NCBI RefSeq assembly: GCF_049800835.1
Contig: NZ_JBNAFU010000001.1
Coordinates: 1,302,001-1,366,000, forward strand
Source: Dinoroseobacter sp049800835
GTDB lineage: Bacteria; Pseudomonadota; Alphaproteobacteria; Rhodobacterales; Rhodobacteraceae
Direction: 5' to 3'
Length of the DNA stretch: 64,000 nt
Shown: piece after piece, positions 51,634 through 60,959 of the stretch
Position numbering within the stretch: the stretch's first letter is position 1
How the letters are laid out: the number at the start of each line of letters is the position of its first letter
Position numbers and translations under genes: made by a program
Notes under the pieces: generated by a model
The model's input: the letters and a program-made list of their open reading frames with translations, nothing else
What the model was told of the DNA's origin: nothing
Databases searched by the model: none

Positions 51634-52728
51634 TCAGGTCTCCCGCGTCTCGAAATCGATCCGGGGGTCAATCCAGACATACATCAGGTCAGACAAGAGC
51701 CCGACCACAAGGCCGATGAGACCGAACACGAAGAGGGTCCCGAAAATCACCGGATAGTCGCGCGCAACCGCGGCCTCGAATCCCATCCGCCCCAAGCCAT
51801 CAAGGCTGAAGATCGTCTCGATGATCAGTGAGCCGCCGAAAAACACGCTGACGAACACGGCCGGAAACCCGGCGATGATGATCAGCATCGCGTTCCTGAA
51901 GACATGCCCATACAGGACCTTGTTTTCGGCCAGTCCCTTGGCCTTGGCTGTCATGACGTACTGTTTCTTGATCTCATCGAGGAAAGAGTTCTTGGTCAGC
52001 AGCGTCAGGGTGGCAAACGCAGAGATCGTGGATGCCAGAACCGGCAAGGTGATGTGCCAGACATAGTCGATGATCTTACCGAACAGTGTCAGTTGGTCGA
52101 AATTGTCGGAGGTCAGGCCGCGCAATGGGAACCACTGGAAGTAAGACCCGCCGGCGAAAAGTACCAGCAGCAGGATCGCGAACAGGAACCCCGGGATCGC
52201 ATAGGCCACGATTATCAGACCGGATGTCCAGGTATCGAAACTGGTGCCGTCGCGTACCGCCTTTCGGATGCCAAGCGGGATTGACACGAGATAGGCGATC
52301 AACGTGGACCAAAGCCCCAGCGTGATGGAGACAGGCAATTTCTCGATCACCAGATCGACGACCGAAATCGACCTGAAGTAGCTTTCCCCGAAATCGAACC
52401 GCGCATAGTCCCAGAGCATGTTCAGGAACCGGATATGGGCGGGTTTGTCGAACCCGAACTGGGCCTCCAGTTCTGCGATGAACTCCGGTGGCAAACCGCG
52501 CGCGCCCAGGTATCGGTCATCACCACCGCCTGCCCCGACATCGCCGCCACCGCCGCTGTCTCCTCCGCCGGCGATGTTTTCGAACACGTCTCCGCCACCT
52601 TCGAGTTGGGCCAGAACCTGCTCGACCGGGCCACCGGGAACGAACTGCGTGAGCGAGAAGTTGATCAGCATGATGCCGATCAGGGTCGGGATGATCAGCG
52701 CCAGACGACGCAGGATATACGCGCCCAT
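51634..52728 (-). CDS. yejB: YejB-like ABC permease
   Basis: 364 residues. Begins MGAYILRRLALIIPTLIGIMLINF, the usual DppB-type first helix. A glycine-rich periplasmic insert (about 48-75, rich in GGGD) is longer than usual. The EAA loop is YVMTAKAKGLAENKVLYGHVFRNA (in two parts). Forms the membrane channel with YejE. It starts 6 nt after yejA. Confidence 0.92.
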   Translation of the reverse strand: MGAYILRRLALIIPTLIGIMLINFSLTQFVPGGPVEQVLAQLEGGGDVFENIAGGGDSGGGGDVGAGGGDDRYLGARGLPPEFIAELEAQFGFDKPAHIRFLNMLWDYARFDFGESYFRSISVVDLVIEKLPVSITLGLWSTLIAYLVSIPLGIRKAVRDGTSFDTWTSGLIIVAYAIPGFLFAILLLVLFAGGSYFQWFPLRGLTSDNFDQLTLFGKIIDYVWHITLPVLASTISAFATLTLLTKNSFLDEIKKQYVMTAKAKGLAENKVLYGHVFRNAMLIIIAGFPAVFVSVFFGGSLIIETIFSLDGLGRMGFEAAVARDYPVIFGTLFVFGLIGLVVGLLSDLMYVWIDPRIDFETRET

Positions 52729-52734
52729 CTTGGC

Positions 52735-54633
52735 TTACAAAGCGCCTTTGGCGCGCAAGTTCTCGGCTTTCTCGGCGTTGAACCACCAGAAATCGAGGTT
52801 GCCGAGGCTATAGGGCGGCAGTGTTTCCGGGAACTCGTACATATCGTAATAGGCGACCGTGTGCGTGTTCTTGTTCCACTGCGGGATCCAGAACTTCTCA
52901 GCCCGCAGAACGCGATCCAATGCGTGAACGGATGTTTTCAACTCTTCCGCACTCTTGGCTGCCAAGACAACCTCGATCAGGCGATCGACCGCTTCGGATT
53001 TCAGGCCCATCTTGTTAAAGGTCGACGTATCTGCTGTCTCAGACCCGAAATACTGCCGCAGGGAACTGCCAGGGATGTATTCGGTCGACATGAAGGTTGT
53101 GACCAGATCGAAATCGTATTGCGGGGGGCGCTCTCGCGCAGTCGCCTGGGCATTGTCGATCCGTGTATGGCGAGCATCGACCCCAAGCCGTTTGAGATTT
53201 TCGACAAACGGGTTGATCACGCGATCAAATGTCTGACTGTCATTCAGGAACTCCACCCTCAAGGTCTGCCCATCCTTGCGGCGCAAACCGTCATCTCCCA
53301 CGATCCAGCCAGCCTCATCCAGCAGCGCCGAGGCACGACGGAGGTTTCCGCGATCTAACTGGCGGGGCCCGCTTTCGGGGTAGCTGAACGGCTCGGACGT
53401 GAGAATGGAGGCATCCAGCAACCCGTCATCCACAAGCGGCTGCAACAGGGCAACTTCCTCCGGGCCGGGCACGCCGGTGGCCTCAAGCTCGGAATTGTCC
53501 CAAAGGCTGTCGACCTGGTCATAAATGCCGTAGAACAGCGTCTCGTTCGACCAAGTGAAGTTGAACATGGTGCCAATGGCCTCGCGGACCAACGGGTCCT
53601 GTAACTGCGGTCGGCGCAGGTTGAATACCCATGCCTGACCGGTTGCTTTGGCGCCGTTCGGCAGTTCTTTCTTGACGATGGTTCCTTCCTGAATAGCCGG
53701 GAAATCGTAGCCGGTTGCCCAGATCTTGGAAGAAGCCTCGTTTCGGAAAGTGTAGGTGCCTCCCTTGAACCCTTCGAAGGCGGCGTTGTAGTCGGCGTAA
53801 TACTCGATGCGGATCGCATCGAAATTACCGCGCCCGATGTTGATTGGCAGGTCTTTGCCCCAGTAGTCGGGGTTTCGTTCATAGACGACCGTCTGACCGA
53901 CATCCATGCGCCCAAGAACGTATTCACCGGACCCCAGCAAGGGCTCGAGCGACGTCTCCTCAAAATCGCGGTCATTGGCCTCGTAATGTACCTTCGAAAA
54001 CACCGGCAAGGCCCCAACATCGGAGATCAGGTCGCGTGTCGGGATATCGGGCTTGAACACGAACCGCACCGTGCGCGGGTCAATCGCCTCGACGGTCTCG
54101 ACTTTCTGCGCAAGCTGGGCCCTGAAACTCGGCAATCCCTTCTCAAGCAGGATGTTATAGGAGAAGACGATGTCTTCCGTGGTCAGCGGTGAACCGTCGG
54201 AAAACTCGATACCCTCGCGCAGGGTAAAGGTGACCTCAGAGCGGTCCTCCGGGTAGGTCAGGCTTTCACACAGCAGACAGTATGACGCGCCGATCTCGTC
54301 GGCCGTGCCGGTCATCAGGGATTCGAAAAAGGCGTTCGACAGGCCGGCGGCACGACCTTTGAGCGTATAGGGGTTCATCGAGTCAAACGATCCGAATGCC
54401 CAAACCGAAATCTCGCCCCCTGTTGGAGCGTCCGGATTGACATAGTCGAGATGGGCAAAATCCGTTGGGTACTTCAGATCGCCAAAGGTCGATATCCCGT
54501 GTGACGTGATCGGCTCAGCCCTGACTTGTGCGGCAGCGAGGCCGGACAGGGCCACCAACACGAAGCCCGCGCATAAGCGCCAGTCAGCGTAGTGGTCTTT
54601 CGGGCTGAGTGCTACGGCCTTGGTCGATCGCAT
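52735..54633 (-). CDS. yejA: YejA-like extracellular solute-binding protein
   Basis: 632 residues with a signal peptide (helix about 20-38, cleavage near AQVRA). The SBP family 5 domain has LKYPTDFAHLDYVNPDAPTGG (part), VTFTLREGIEFSDGSPLTTEDIVF in two parts and the C-terminal FWIPQWNKNTHTVAYYDMYEFPE region. It binds peptides in the periplasm for YejBEF. GGAGGA 5 nt before the ATG supports the start. The gap upstream to the cytochrome gene holds a terminator. Confidence 0.92.
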   Translation of the reverse strand: MRSTKAVALSPKDHYADWRLCAGFVLVALSGLAAAQVRAEPITSHGISTFGDLKYPTDFAHLDYVNPDAPTGGEISVWAFGSFDSMNPYTLKGRAAGLSNAFFESLMTGTADEIGASYCLLCESLTYPEDRSEVTFTLREGIEFSDGSPLTTEDIVFSYNILLEKGLPSFRAQLAQKVETVEAIDPRTVRFVFKPDIPTRDLISDVGALPVFSKVHYEANDRDFEETSLEPLLGSGEYVLGRMDVGQTVVYERNPDYWGKDLPINIGRGNFDAIRIEYYADYNAAFEGFKGGTYTFRNEASSKIWATGYDFPAIQEGTIVKKELPNGAKATGQAWVFNLRRPQLQDPLVREAIGTMFNFTWSNETLFYGIYDQVDSLWDNSELEATGVPGPEEVALLQPLVDDGLLDASILTSEPFSYPESGPRQLDRGNLRRASALLDEAGWIVGDDGLRRKDGQTLRVEFLNDSQTFDRVINPFVENLKRLGVDARHTRIDNAQATARERPPQYDFDLVTTFMSTEYIPGSSLRQYFGSETADTSTFNKMGLKSEAVDRLIEVVLAAKSAEELKTSVHALDRVLRAEKFWIPQWNKNTHTVAYYDMYEFPETLPPYSLGNLDFWWFNAEKAENLRAKGAL

Positions 54634-54781
54634 TGAAGTCCTCCTGTCCTGAAGCACGCTGTCGCCATCAAGCTAAAGACGGGGGCAGCGGAGTTTCAAG
54701 CCTTCACGGCGGCATTTCACGAGGAAGTATGTCAGCGCGAGCAAAAAACGAGGGGGGCGCGCCCGGCCGCATTGGAAACGC

Positions 54782-54818
54782 ACAAAAAAAAGGGCCGCCC
54801 GAGGCAGCCCTTATTTTT
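54782..54818. terminator. Bidirectional Rho-independent terminator
   Basis: AAGGGCCGCC (54790-54799) pairs with GGCAGCCCTT (54803-54812) with one mismatch. An A-run on one side and TTATTTTT on the other give T-runs on both strands. It ends the cytochrome c gene on the minus strand. Confidence 0.85.
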
Positions 54819-54832
54819 CGTACAACGCTCGC

Positions 54833-55345
54833 CTACTGGAACGTGGCGAGATAGGCGATCAGGTTGGCGCGGTCTTCGGCGTCGCCCATACCGCGGTAGG
54901 CCATCTTGGTGCCGGGCGCGTATTCTTTGGGGTTCTCGAGGAACCCGCTCAGGTTTTCGGGGGTCCAGGCGCCGGTCGTCGCCAGCAGACCGTCTGAATA
55001 GTCATAGCCGTCCGCAGCGTGCTTTTCGCGCCCGACAACACCGTGGAGGTGCGGCCCAACCCCGTTCGCACCCGGATCCAGCTTGTGACATGCTTGACAC
55101 TGGCGCCACAAACGCTCGCCCGCGCCGGCATCTGCCACGGCATAAAGCTCTTCGAAGGGAACTTCCTCAACCACTTCTTCTACGGCATCTTCGGAGCCGG
55201 TATCGATGGTGTATGCCTGCGCATGGTCATCTTTGTGTCCATAGTCGCCATACAGAACCTGGGCTCCCCAAGCGCCCAACAGGAAGATCAGTAATGCGCC
55301 GCACAAGCCGCCCACGATCTTCGTCATTGTCATGGTGTCAAACAT
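54833..55345 (-). CDS. Membrane-anchored class I cytochrome c
   Basis: 170 residues. An N-terminal uncleaved helix (about 10-32) is followed by an acidic linker (EDAVEEVVEEVPFEEL) and a class I cytochrome c domain with CQACHKLDPGANGVGPHLHG and Met ligand in GTKMAYRGM. This resembles CycM or cytochrome cy, which carry electrons from bc1 to terminal oxidases such as cbb3 while tethered to the membrane. A second ATG (MTMTK) lies 4 codons in. Divergent from pheA. Confidence 0.9.
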   Translation of the reverse strand: MFDTMTMTKIVGGLCGALLIFLLGAWGAQVLYGDYGHKDDHAQAYTIDTGSEDAVEEVVEEVPFEELYAVADAGAGERLWRQCQACHKLDPGANGVGPHLHGVVGREKHAADGYDYSDGLLATTGAWTPENLSGFLENPKEYAPGTKMAYRGMGDAEDRANLIAYLATFQ

Positions 55346-55506
55346 GTATCTTCCACTCTCTGCGTGATTTGACCGCTAACTATGGCTTCCCCTCTCCGGA
55401 GGCAAGGTGTAGGTACCGCGACCAAACGCCCGCAGGGCGGATAATTGGTCACAGTTACCGGTAACGCGCGCAATTGAGACCTGTCGCAGACAGGCAAGGA
55501 CGAGAC

Positions 55507-56337
55507 ATGACCGCGAAAATCGCTTTCCAGGGAGAACCCGGCGCGTACTCCCACCAGGCCTGCCGCACAGCGCGCCCGAACCACGAAGCGGTTCCCTGCC
55601 GCACGTTCGAAGACGTGTTTGCAGCCGTCCATGACGGGGTTTGCGAACTTGGGATGCTGCCGGTTGAAAACTCGACCTATGGGCGGGTGGCCGACATTCA
55701 CCGGTTATTGCCCGAAAGTGGTTTGCACATCATCGACGAAGCTTTCGTACGCGTGCACATCAACCTGCTCGCGTTGCCCGGAACGCACCTAAACCAGATC
55801 AAGAGCGCGATGAGCCATACCGTGCTTTTGGGTCAGTGTCGCGATTTCCTGCGAACCCACAACATCCACGCTGTGACCGGTGCAGACACCGCCGGATCTG
55901 CGCTGCATGTTGCGCAGGAACGTGACGCGAGCCTTGGTGCGCTCGCCTCCGAACTGGCCGGAGAAATTTACGGCCTCGACGTGTTGGCGCGCCATATCGA
56001 GGACCATGACAAGAACACCACACGATTTCTGATCATGGCGCGCGACGAAGACCTGACCCGCCGCGCAGAACGCATGATGACCTCCTTCGTTTTCGAAGTG
56101 CGCAACATTCCCGCTGCCTTGTACAAGGGCATGGGCGGGTTTGCGACAAACGGCGTGAACATGACCAAACTCGAAAGCTACATGCTCGACGGCTCGTTCA
56201 CAGCCACACAGTTCTACGCGGATATCGAAGGACACCCCGACGACCGGGCAGTGCGCCTCGCGCTCGAAGAACTGGACTATTTCACGTCGCACCTGAAAAT
56301 ACTGGGCGTGTATCCTGCCGACCCGCAACGCCCATGA
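55507..56337 (+). CDS. pheA: Prephenate dehydratase
   Basis: 276 residues. Begins AKIAFQGEPGAYSHQACR; the catalytic Thr-Arg-Phe is in KNTTRFLIMAR; an ACT regulatory domain (about 195-272) has NMTKLESYMLDG and a Phe-binding GALxxxL/ESRP-like form. It converts prephenate to phenylpyruvate in phenylalanine synthesis. There is no fused chorismate mutase. AGGACGAG before the ATG at 55507 supports this start over a longer frame. Ends 7 nt from the convergent SRPBCC gene. Confidence 0.95.
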   Translation: MTAKIAFQGEPGAYSHQACRTARPNHEAVPCRTFEDVFAAVHDGVCELGMLPVENSTYGRVADIHRLLPESGLHIIDEAFVRVHINLLALPGTHLNQIKSAMSHTVLLGQCRDFLRTHNIHAVTGADTAGSALHVAQERDASLGALASELAGEIYGLDVLARHIEDHDKNTTRFLIMARDEDLTRRAERMMTSFVFEVRNIPAALYKGMGGFATNGVNMTKLESYMLDGSFTATQFYADIEGHPDDRAVRLALEELDYFTSHLKILGVYPADPQRP

Positions 56338-56344
56338 TGCCGGA

Positions 56345-56815
56345 TCAACCCGTGGACGTTGTACCGCGGCTTTCCACTTGGTGCAGGAGACGCCTGACCC
56401 CCTTGCGGTAGCGTTGCACAACGCGGCCGCGTGCCAATTTCATCGATTGCAGTAGAACTTTGGCCGACATCGACCGCGCGCGGAGTTTGGTTGAAACGGT
56501 AACCTCCGTCGAGTTGCTGTCTAGGACGCGACAGGCAACACTTGTTTCAAACAGCAATCCGCCAACATGGCCTTCGTACCGCATGCCAGTGGGACGGGTG
56601 TATTTGACAAGCTCGAACTCCGCTTCGCGATCGCGACCGCGCGCAAAAAACGCTACTTTCCACTGCATCCCCTCGCCAGGCGTTCCGAGGGCGTCCCGCC
56701 TCTGCACGTCCAACCCCCGCTCCATCGCGGCAGCCTCTGCCGCTGCGAAATCAGACAGGGCCGCGAAAACATCTTCGATGTGACCATGCAGTATTTCGGT
56801 GGACCTGAGCTGCAT
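56345..56815 (-). CDS. SRPBCC-family protein
   Basis: 156 residues. START/SRPBCC-like beta-helix-grip pattern: MQLRSTEILHGHIEDVFAALSDF, WKVAFFARGRDREAEFELVKY, EGHVGGLLFETSVACRVLDS and a long C-terminal helix (LLQSMKLARGRVVQRYRKGVRRLL). Such proteins bind hydrophobic ligands; no activity can be assigned. The ATG overlaps the nudC stop as TGATG, so it is coupled to nudC. Confidence 0.75.
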   Translation of the reverse strand: MQLRSTEILHGHIEDVFAALSDFAAAEAAAMERGLDVQRRDALGTPGEGMQWKVAFFARGRDREAEFELVKYTRPTGMRYEGHVGGLLFETSVACRVLDSNSTEVTVSTKLRARSMSAKVLLQSMKLARGRVVQRYRKGVRRLLHQVESRGTTSTG

Positions 56816-57765
56816 CAGCGTGTCTCCGTTGCGCCATTGACCCAAGCCTCCAGCAGGGAATGCGCGATCGCGCCGCGTCGCGGTTCGCGCATACGGGGAT
56901 GGGTTCCGGCGAACACATCCTCCATCTCCGAGCGCGAAATCCAGAACCCGTCTTCGACCTCTGCCGGATCCAGCGTAATCCGGGTTGTTTCCGCCTGCCC
57001 CCAGCAGCCGAACATGAGAGACGCCGGGTAGGGCCAGGGCTGCGAGGCCAGATAGCCGACCTCGCCAACACGCACGCCGGCCTCCTCGAAGACCTCACGG
57101 CGGACAGCGGCTTCCATGGTCTCGCCCGGTTCAATGAACCCGGCCAGCAACGAGTACATCCCTTCGGGCCAGCCGGGCGAGCGGCCCACCAGAACCTCGT
57201 CCCCATGGGTGATCAGCATGATCACGACCGGGTCGGTGCGCGGAAAGTGGTGCCGTCCGCAAGCCGCACAATCGCGCTGCCAGCCCGCTTGCGCCGGTGT
57301 GCTTTGCGCACCGCAATTGGCGCAGAACCCGTGAATGCGATGCCATTCGATCAGCGCGCGCGCCGTGGCCGCGAGTTCAGCATCGCGCCGCGACAGACGG
57401 GTCATTTCTGCCCGCAACTCCGCGAAAACCTGTCCTGCGGGCAAACCGGGATGCTGTTGCTCTGTTCGATCGCGAAAACCATCAAGATCGACGGGCGTAC
57501 CGGGGTCCCACGCAGAGACATCGCGCGCGAACCGGGGACCGGCCTCGTCAAGGCCCAGAAAGATCGGGTCCGCCACCGCGTCAGCGAACACCCGATGATC
57601 CGCGGCCAGTCCGACAAGCCCGTCCGCGTCTACCAGAGGCTTGCCACGCCACACTGGCACAACGCGGGCGTTGGGGTCGTTCAACAGGGCCAAGGCGTCG
57701 CCACGCCGATGTGCGGCGCGGTCCAGCCCGGACGTCGCGAAAGTGATCTTGTCCTCAAACGGCAT
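56815..57765 (-). CDS. nudC: NAD(+) diphosphatase / NudC-type decapping enzyme
   Basis: 316 residues. A central zinc ribbon has CANCGAQ and CAACGRHHFPRTDPVVI. The Nudix box is GFIEPGETMEAAVRREVFEEAG, given here in two parts: GFIEPGETMEAAV and RREVFEEAG. The NudC-specific SQPWPYPASLMFG follows. It hydrolyses NADH and NAD and can remove the NAD cap from RNA. The start at MPFEDKITFA is chosen because the extension upstream overlaps the ffs region. Divergent from ffs. Confidence 0.93.
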   Translation of the reverse strand: MPFEDKITFATSGLDRAAHRRGDALALLNDPNARVVPVWRGKPLVDADGLVGLAADHRVFADAVADPIFLGLDEAGPRFARDVSAWDPGTPVDLDGFRDRTEQQHPGLPAGQVFAELRAEMTRLSRRDAELAATARALIEWHRIHGFCANCGAQSTPAQAGWQRDCAACGRHHFPRTDPVVIMLITHGDEVLVGRSPGWPEGMYSLLAGFIEPGETMEAAVRREVFEEAGVRVGEVGYLASQPWPYPASLMFGCWGQAETTRITLDPAEVEDGFWISRSEMEDVFAGTHPRMREPRRGAIAHSLLEAWVNGATETR

Positions 57766-57855
57766 TCCCGCTCCCGTTCCCCGTGTGTGCAGGTGTTCTT
57801 GTGTAGGAGTTCTGATGCCACGCCGACCGGAGGCGCGCAACGTCACAAGCCCCCC

Positions 57856-57884
57856 TTGCGAGTCCCAGAGCCGCGATTTATATG
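57856..57884 (+). promoter_or_regulatory. Sigma-70-type promoter of the SRP RNA gene
   Basis: TTGCGA (57856-57861), a 17-nt spacer, then TATATG (57879-57884). Transcription would begin near 57891, exactly where the 5' arm of the SRP RNA starts. Confidence 0.75.
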
Positions 57885-57890
57885 GTCCAC

Positions 57891-57986
57891 GAGAGGTTGG
57901 CGCGGGCGAGCGCCTCGCCAACCCGGTCAGATCCGGAAGGAAGCAGCCGTAACGAGCCCCGCTTGGGTCGTTGTCCAGCCTCTCAC
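57891..57986 (+). ncRNA. ffs: Signal recognition particle RNA (4.5S)
   Basis: The conserved apical domain GGTCAGATCCGGAAGGAAGC begins near 57924, followed by AGCCGTAACGAG: the GGAA tetraloop and the asymmetric loop that bind Ffh. The 5' arm GAGAGGTTGG (57891-57900) pairs with CCAGCCTCTC (57975-57984), giving a closed hairpin of about 96 nt, the small bacterial SRP RNA. It works with Ffh to target membrane proteins. Exact ends may differ by a few nt. Followed by dnaX, the usual order in Rhodobacterales. Confidence 0.95.
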
Positions 57987-58129
57987 CTGACCCCCGCAAT
58001 CCTGTAACGACCCGCGTGGCGCGGTTACGCGATGTGCTTGTGGGTTTTTGGGGCAGGTCGACCCGGCGGCGCTGGACGTCGCTTGCACACGGGCCTACCC
58101 TTTGGCCTCGACGAGTCACGTGGGGGCCC

Positions 58130-59905
58130 ATGAGCGACACCGACACCAGCGGCTATCAGGTGCTTGCAAGAAAGTACCGGCCTGCGAATTTCGCCGACCT
58201 GATCGGCCAGGATGCCATGGTGCGAACGCTGAAGAACGCCTTCTCGGCAGACCGCATCGCACAGGCTTTCATGATGACCGGCATCCGTGGCACGGGAAAG
58301 ACGACCACTGCGCGGATCATCGCAAAGGGCATGAATTGCATCGGGCCCGATGGCGAGGGCGGACCGACTACGGATCCATGTGGCATGTGCGAGCATTGCA
58401 CCGGCATCATGGCAGGGACCCATGTCGACGTGATCGAAATGGATGGCGCCAGTCAGACCAAGATCGACGACATACGGTCGAACATTCTGGACAGCGTGCA
58501 TTACGCACCCGCCTCCGCCCGTTACAAGATTTACATCATTGACGAGGTTCACATGCTCTCGACCAGTGCGTTCAATGCGCTGCTCAAGACGCTTGAGGAG
58601 CCGCCTGCGCATGTGAAGTTCATCTTCGCGACAACTGAAATTCGCAAGGTTCCCGTGACGGTACTGAGCCGCTGCCAGCGGTTCGATCTGCGCCGGATCG
58701 AACCGGAGGACATGATTGCCCATTTGGCGAAAGTCGCCGCGCAGGAGAACGCCGAGATCGCAGAGGATGCGCTCGCGCTGATCACGAGGGCCGCCGAAGG
58801 GTCCGTGCGCGATGCAATGAGCCTGCTCGATCAGGCGATCAGCCATGGCGCGGGCGAAACCACTGCGGACCAGGTCCGCGCAATGCTGGGGCTTGCCGAC
58901 CGCGGTCGGGTCATGGATCTGTTTGATCTGGTGATGAAGGGCGATGCCGCCGCGGCCCTGACAGAATTGTCCGCACAATATGCCGATGGCGCGGACCCGA
59001 TGGCGGTCCTGCGCGATCTGGCCGAAGTTACGCACTGGGTATCGGTCATCAAGATCACCCCGGATGCCGCCGAAGACCCCACCGTCAGCCCGGATGAACG
59101 CGCACGCGGGCTCGCTGCCGCCGAGGCGTTGCCGATGCGGGCGCTGACACGGATGTGGCAGATGCTGCTGAAAGCGTTGGAAGATGTCGCCAATGCGCCC
59201 AACGCGATGATGGCCGCGGAGATGGCCGTGATCCGGCTGACACATGTCGCCGACCTGCCCAGCCCGGAAGAACTGGTCCGCAAGTTGCAGGACATGCCTG
59301 CGCCAGGACCAACGGGCGGTGGCGCCCCGACGAGCGGCCCCGCATCCGGGGGCAGTGTGACGGCGCGCGGCGCCCCTGCGCCAGGCAGTGCCCCTTCGGT
59401 CACGCATGCCCCGCGCGCTGCGGGCGGTTCTGCGGCTGTTGCCGTTGCCCCCTCGTCGGAGATTGCCCTTGCGCGGTACGCGCGCTTTGATCAGGTCGTC
59501 GATTTGATCCGCAAGCAGCGTGACATGCGGCTTCTGGTCGAGGTTGAAACCGCTCTGCGTCTCGTCAGTTACAGCCCCGGACGGATCGCATTTACGCCAA
59601 CCGACACAGCACCGCGCGATCTGGCGGCTCGACTGGGCCAGCGCCTGCAAGGCTGGACCGGTGCGCGGTGGGCGGTCAGCGTGGAAAACGGCGGCGAGGC
59701 GCCGACGATCGCGGAACTGCGCGATGCCGACCGGCTGGCCGCCGAGGCAAAAGCGAAGGATCACCCCCTGGTTGCCGCCGTTTTCGCCGCCTTCCCGCAG
59801 GCTGAGATCAAGGATATCCGAAGCCACGCGGCGCTTGCGCAGGAGGCCGCAATCGAGGCTTTGCCGGAAGTTGAAGACGAATGGGATCCGTTCGAGGACG
59901 ACTGA
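58130..59905 (+). CDS. dnaX: DNA polymerase III tau/gamma subunit
   Basis: 591 residues. AAA+ clamp-loader domain with Walker A GIRGTGKTTTARIIAKGM, a zinc module CIGPDGEGG...CGMCEHC, Walker B DEVHMLSTSAFNALLKTLEEPP and sensor SRCQRFDLRRI. A Gly/Ala/Pro-rich linker (about 435-500) leads to a C-terminal tau region that binds polymerase, ending EVEDEWDPFEDD. It loads beta clamps and couples the two polymerases. The start at MSDTDTSGYQVLARKYRP is chosen by the family motif. Confidence 0.95.
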   Translation: MSDTDTSGYQVLARKYRPANFADLIGQDAMVRTLKNAFSADRIAQAFMMTGIRGTGKTTTARIIAKGMNCIGPDGEGGPTTDPCGMCEHCTGIMAGTHVDVIEMDGASQTKIDDIRSNILDSVHYAPASARYKIYIIDEVHMLSTSAFNALLKTLEEPPAHVKFIFATTEIRKVPVTVLSRCQRFDLRRIEPEDMIAHLAKVAAQENAEIAEDALALITRAAEGSVRDAMSLLDQAISHGAGETTADQVRAMLGLADRGRVMDLFDLVMKGDAAAALTELSAQYADGADPMAVLRDLAEVTHWVSVIKITPDAAEDPTVSPDERARGLAAAEALPMRALTRMWQMLLKALEDVANAPNAMMAAEMAVIRLTHVADLPSPEELVRKLQDMPAPGPTGGGAPTSGPASGGSVTARGAPAPGSAPSVTHAPRAAGGSAAVAVAPSSEIALARYARFDQVVDLIRKQRDMRLLVEVETALRLVSYSPGRIAFTPTDTAPRDLAARLGQRLQGWTGARWAVSVENGGEAPTIAELRDADRLAAEAKAKDHPLVAAVFAAFPQAEIKDIRSHAALAQEAAIEALPEVEDEWDPFEDD

Positions 59906-59955
59906 TCGTATCTCGGGTTCACCCGCACACCCCTCACCGTAAAGGATTGAAAACA

Positions 59956-60300
59956 ATGCTCAAAGGACTTGGACAACTTGGCGACATGGCCAAGGTCATG
60001 AAACAGGCACAGGAAATGCAGGCTAAAATGGCCGAGATGCAGGAGAACCTGAAGACCGTTATCGTGGTGGGTGAATCCGGGGCCGGTCTGGTCAAGGCGA
60101 CTGCAACGGCCAAGGGCGAGTTGACCGGGCTGGAGATCGACCCATCCATCTTCAACCCCGAGGAAAAGGAAGTCGCGGAGGATCTGATCCTCGCGGCAAT
60201 CAAGGACGCGCAGCAAAAGGCGCTGGCCAAGGGGCAGGAAGAGATGGCCAAAGTGACCGAAGGGCTGAACCTGCCCGAGGGGATGAAACTGCCGTTCTGA
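59956..60300 (+). CDS. YbaB/EbfC nucleoid-associated protein
   Basis: 114 residues. MLKGLGQLGDMAKVMKQAQEM forms the N-terminal helix, followed by VVGESGAGLVKATATAKGEL and a Pro/acidic turn. YbaB forms dimers that bind DNA as tweezers. It lies 50 nt after dnaX and 1 nt before recR, the conserved dnaX-ybaB-recR cluster. Confidence 0.93.
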   Translation: MLKGLGQLGDMAKVMKQAQEMQAKMAEMQENLKTVIVVGESGAGLVKATATAKGELTGLEIDPSIFNPEEKEVAEDLILAAIKDAQQKALAKGQEEMAKVTEGLNLPEGMKLPF

Positions 60301-60301
60301 C

Positions 60302-60904
60302 GTGAGCCAGACCCCCAAAGACATCGAAGCCTTGATCGGGCTGCTTGCTCGCTTGCCGGGGCTCGGGCCAAGGTCCGCACGCCGCGCCGTCTTGCATTTA
60401 ATCAATAAACGCAAAGGCTTACTGCAACCGCTGGGGGAGGCGATGCTGGCGGTTGCGGCGAGTGCGCGGGAGTGTGTGCGATGCGGAAACATCGGCACCA
60501 CCGACATTTGCGAGCTGTGCGCTTCGGAGAAACGCGGGATCGGAGAGATCTGCGTGGTGGAGGATGTCGCCGACCTGTGGGCGATGGAACGCGCCGGTGT
60601 GTTCAAGGGGCGCTATCATGTGCTGGGCGGCACCCTGTCCGCACTGGATGCCGTTGGACCGGAAGACCTTGGAATCCCGAAACTTCTCGCCCGACTTGCG
60701 CCGGAGAACGTGACGGAAGTGATCCTTGCCGTGGGGGCGACGGTGGATGGCCAGACCACTGCGCATTACATCGCAGACGAATTGGAAAGCATCGCGGGTG
60801 TGCGCGTCACGACGCTGGCTCAGGGCGTGCCGATCGGCGGCGAACTGGACTACCTGGATGACGGTACGATCTCTGCCGCGTTAAAGGCGCGTAAAGACTT
60901 CTGA
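60302..60904 (+). CDS. recR: Recombination mediator RecR
   Basis: 200 residues, starting with GTG. HhH region ARLPGLGPRSARRAVLHLI; C4 zinc finger CVRCGNIGTTDICELC; Toprim domain ICVVEDVADLWAME with the acidic residues, and TVDGQTTAHYI near the end. RecR with RecFO loads RecA at gaps. Last gene of the dnaX-ybaB-recR block. Confidence 0.95.
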   Translation: MSQTPKDIEALIGLLARLPGLGPRSARRAVLHLINKRKGLLQPLGEAMLAVAASARECVRCGNIGTTDICELCASEKRGIGEICVVEDVADLWAMERAGVFKGRYHVLGGTLSALDAVGPEDLGIPKLLARLAPENVTEVILAVGATVDGQTTAHYIADELESIAGVRVTTLAQGVPIGGELDYLDDGTISAALKARKDF

Positions 60905-60909
60905 GTGAG

Positions 60910-60959
60910 TTTGTACATTTTGTAGCATCCTCCAGAAGCCGTTTTTACATTTTGCAGCA
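60910..60959 (-). repeat. Paired 18-bp element, copy 2
   Basis: TTTGTACATTTTGTAGCA (60910-60927) and TTTTTACATTTTGCAGCA (60942-60959), separated by 14 nt. On the minus strand this reads TGCTGCAAAATGTAAAAA-N14-TGCTACAAAATGTACAAA, the same composition and spacing as copy 1 at 20744-20793. It sits 5 nt after the recR stop, in the gap before the accessory pair. The rest of the 60960-61116 gap holds no gene I can support. Confidence 0.7.

Noticed and set aside
58025..59956. 643-residue minus-strand open frame opposite dnaX
   Set aside because: dnaX is certain by its clamp-loader motifs; the opposite frame has no recognisable domain and no ribosome site.
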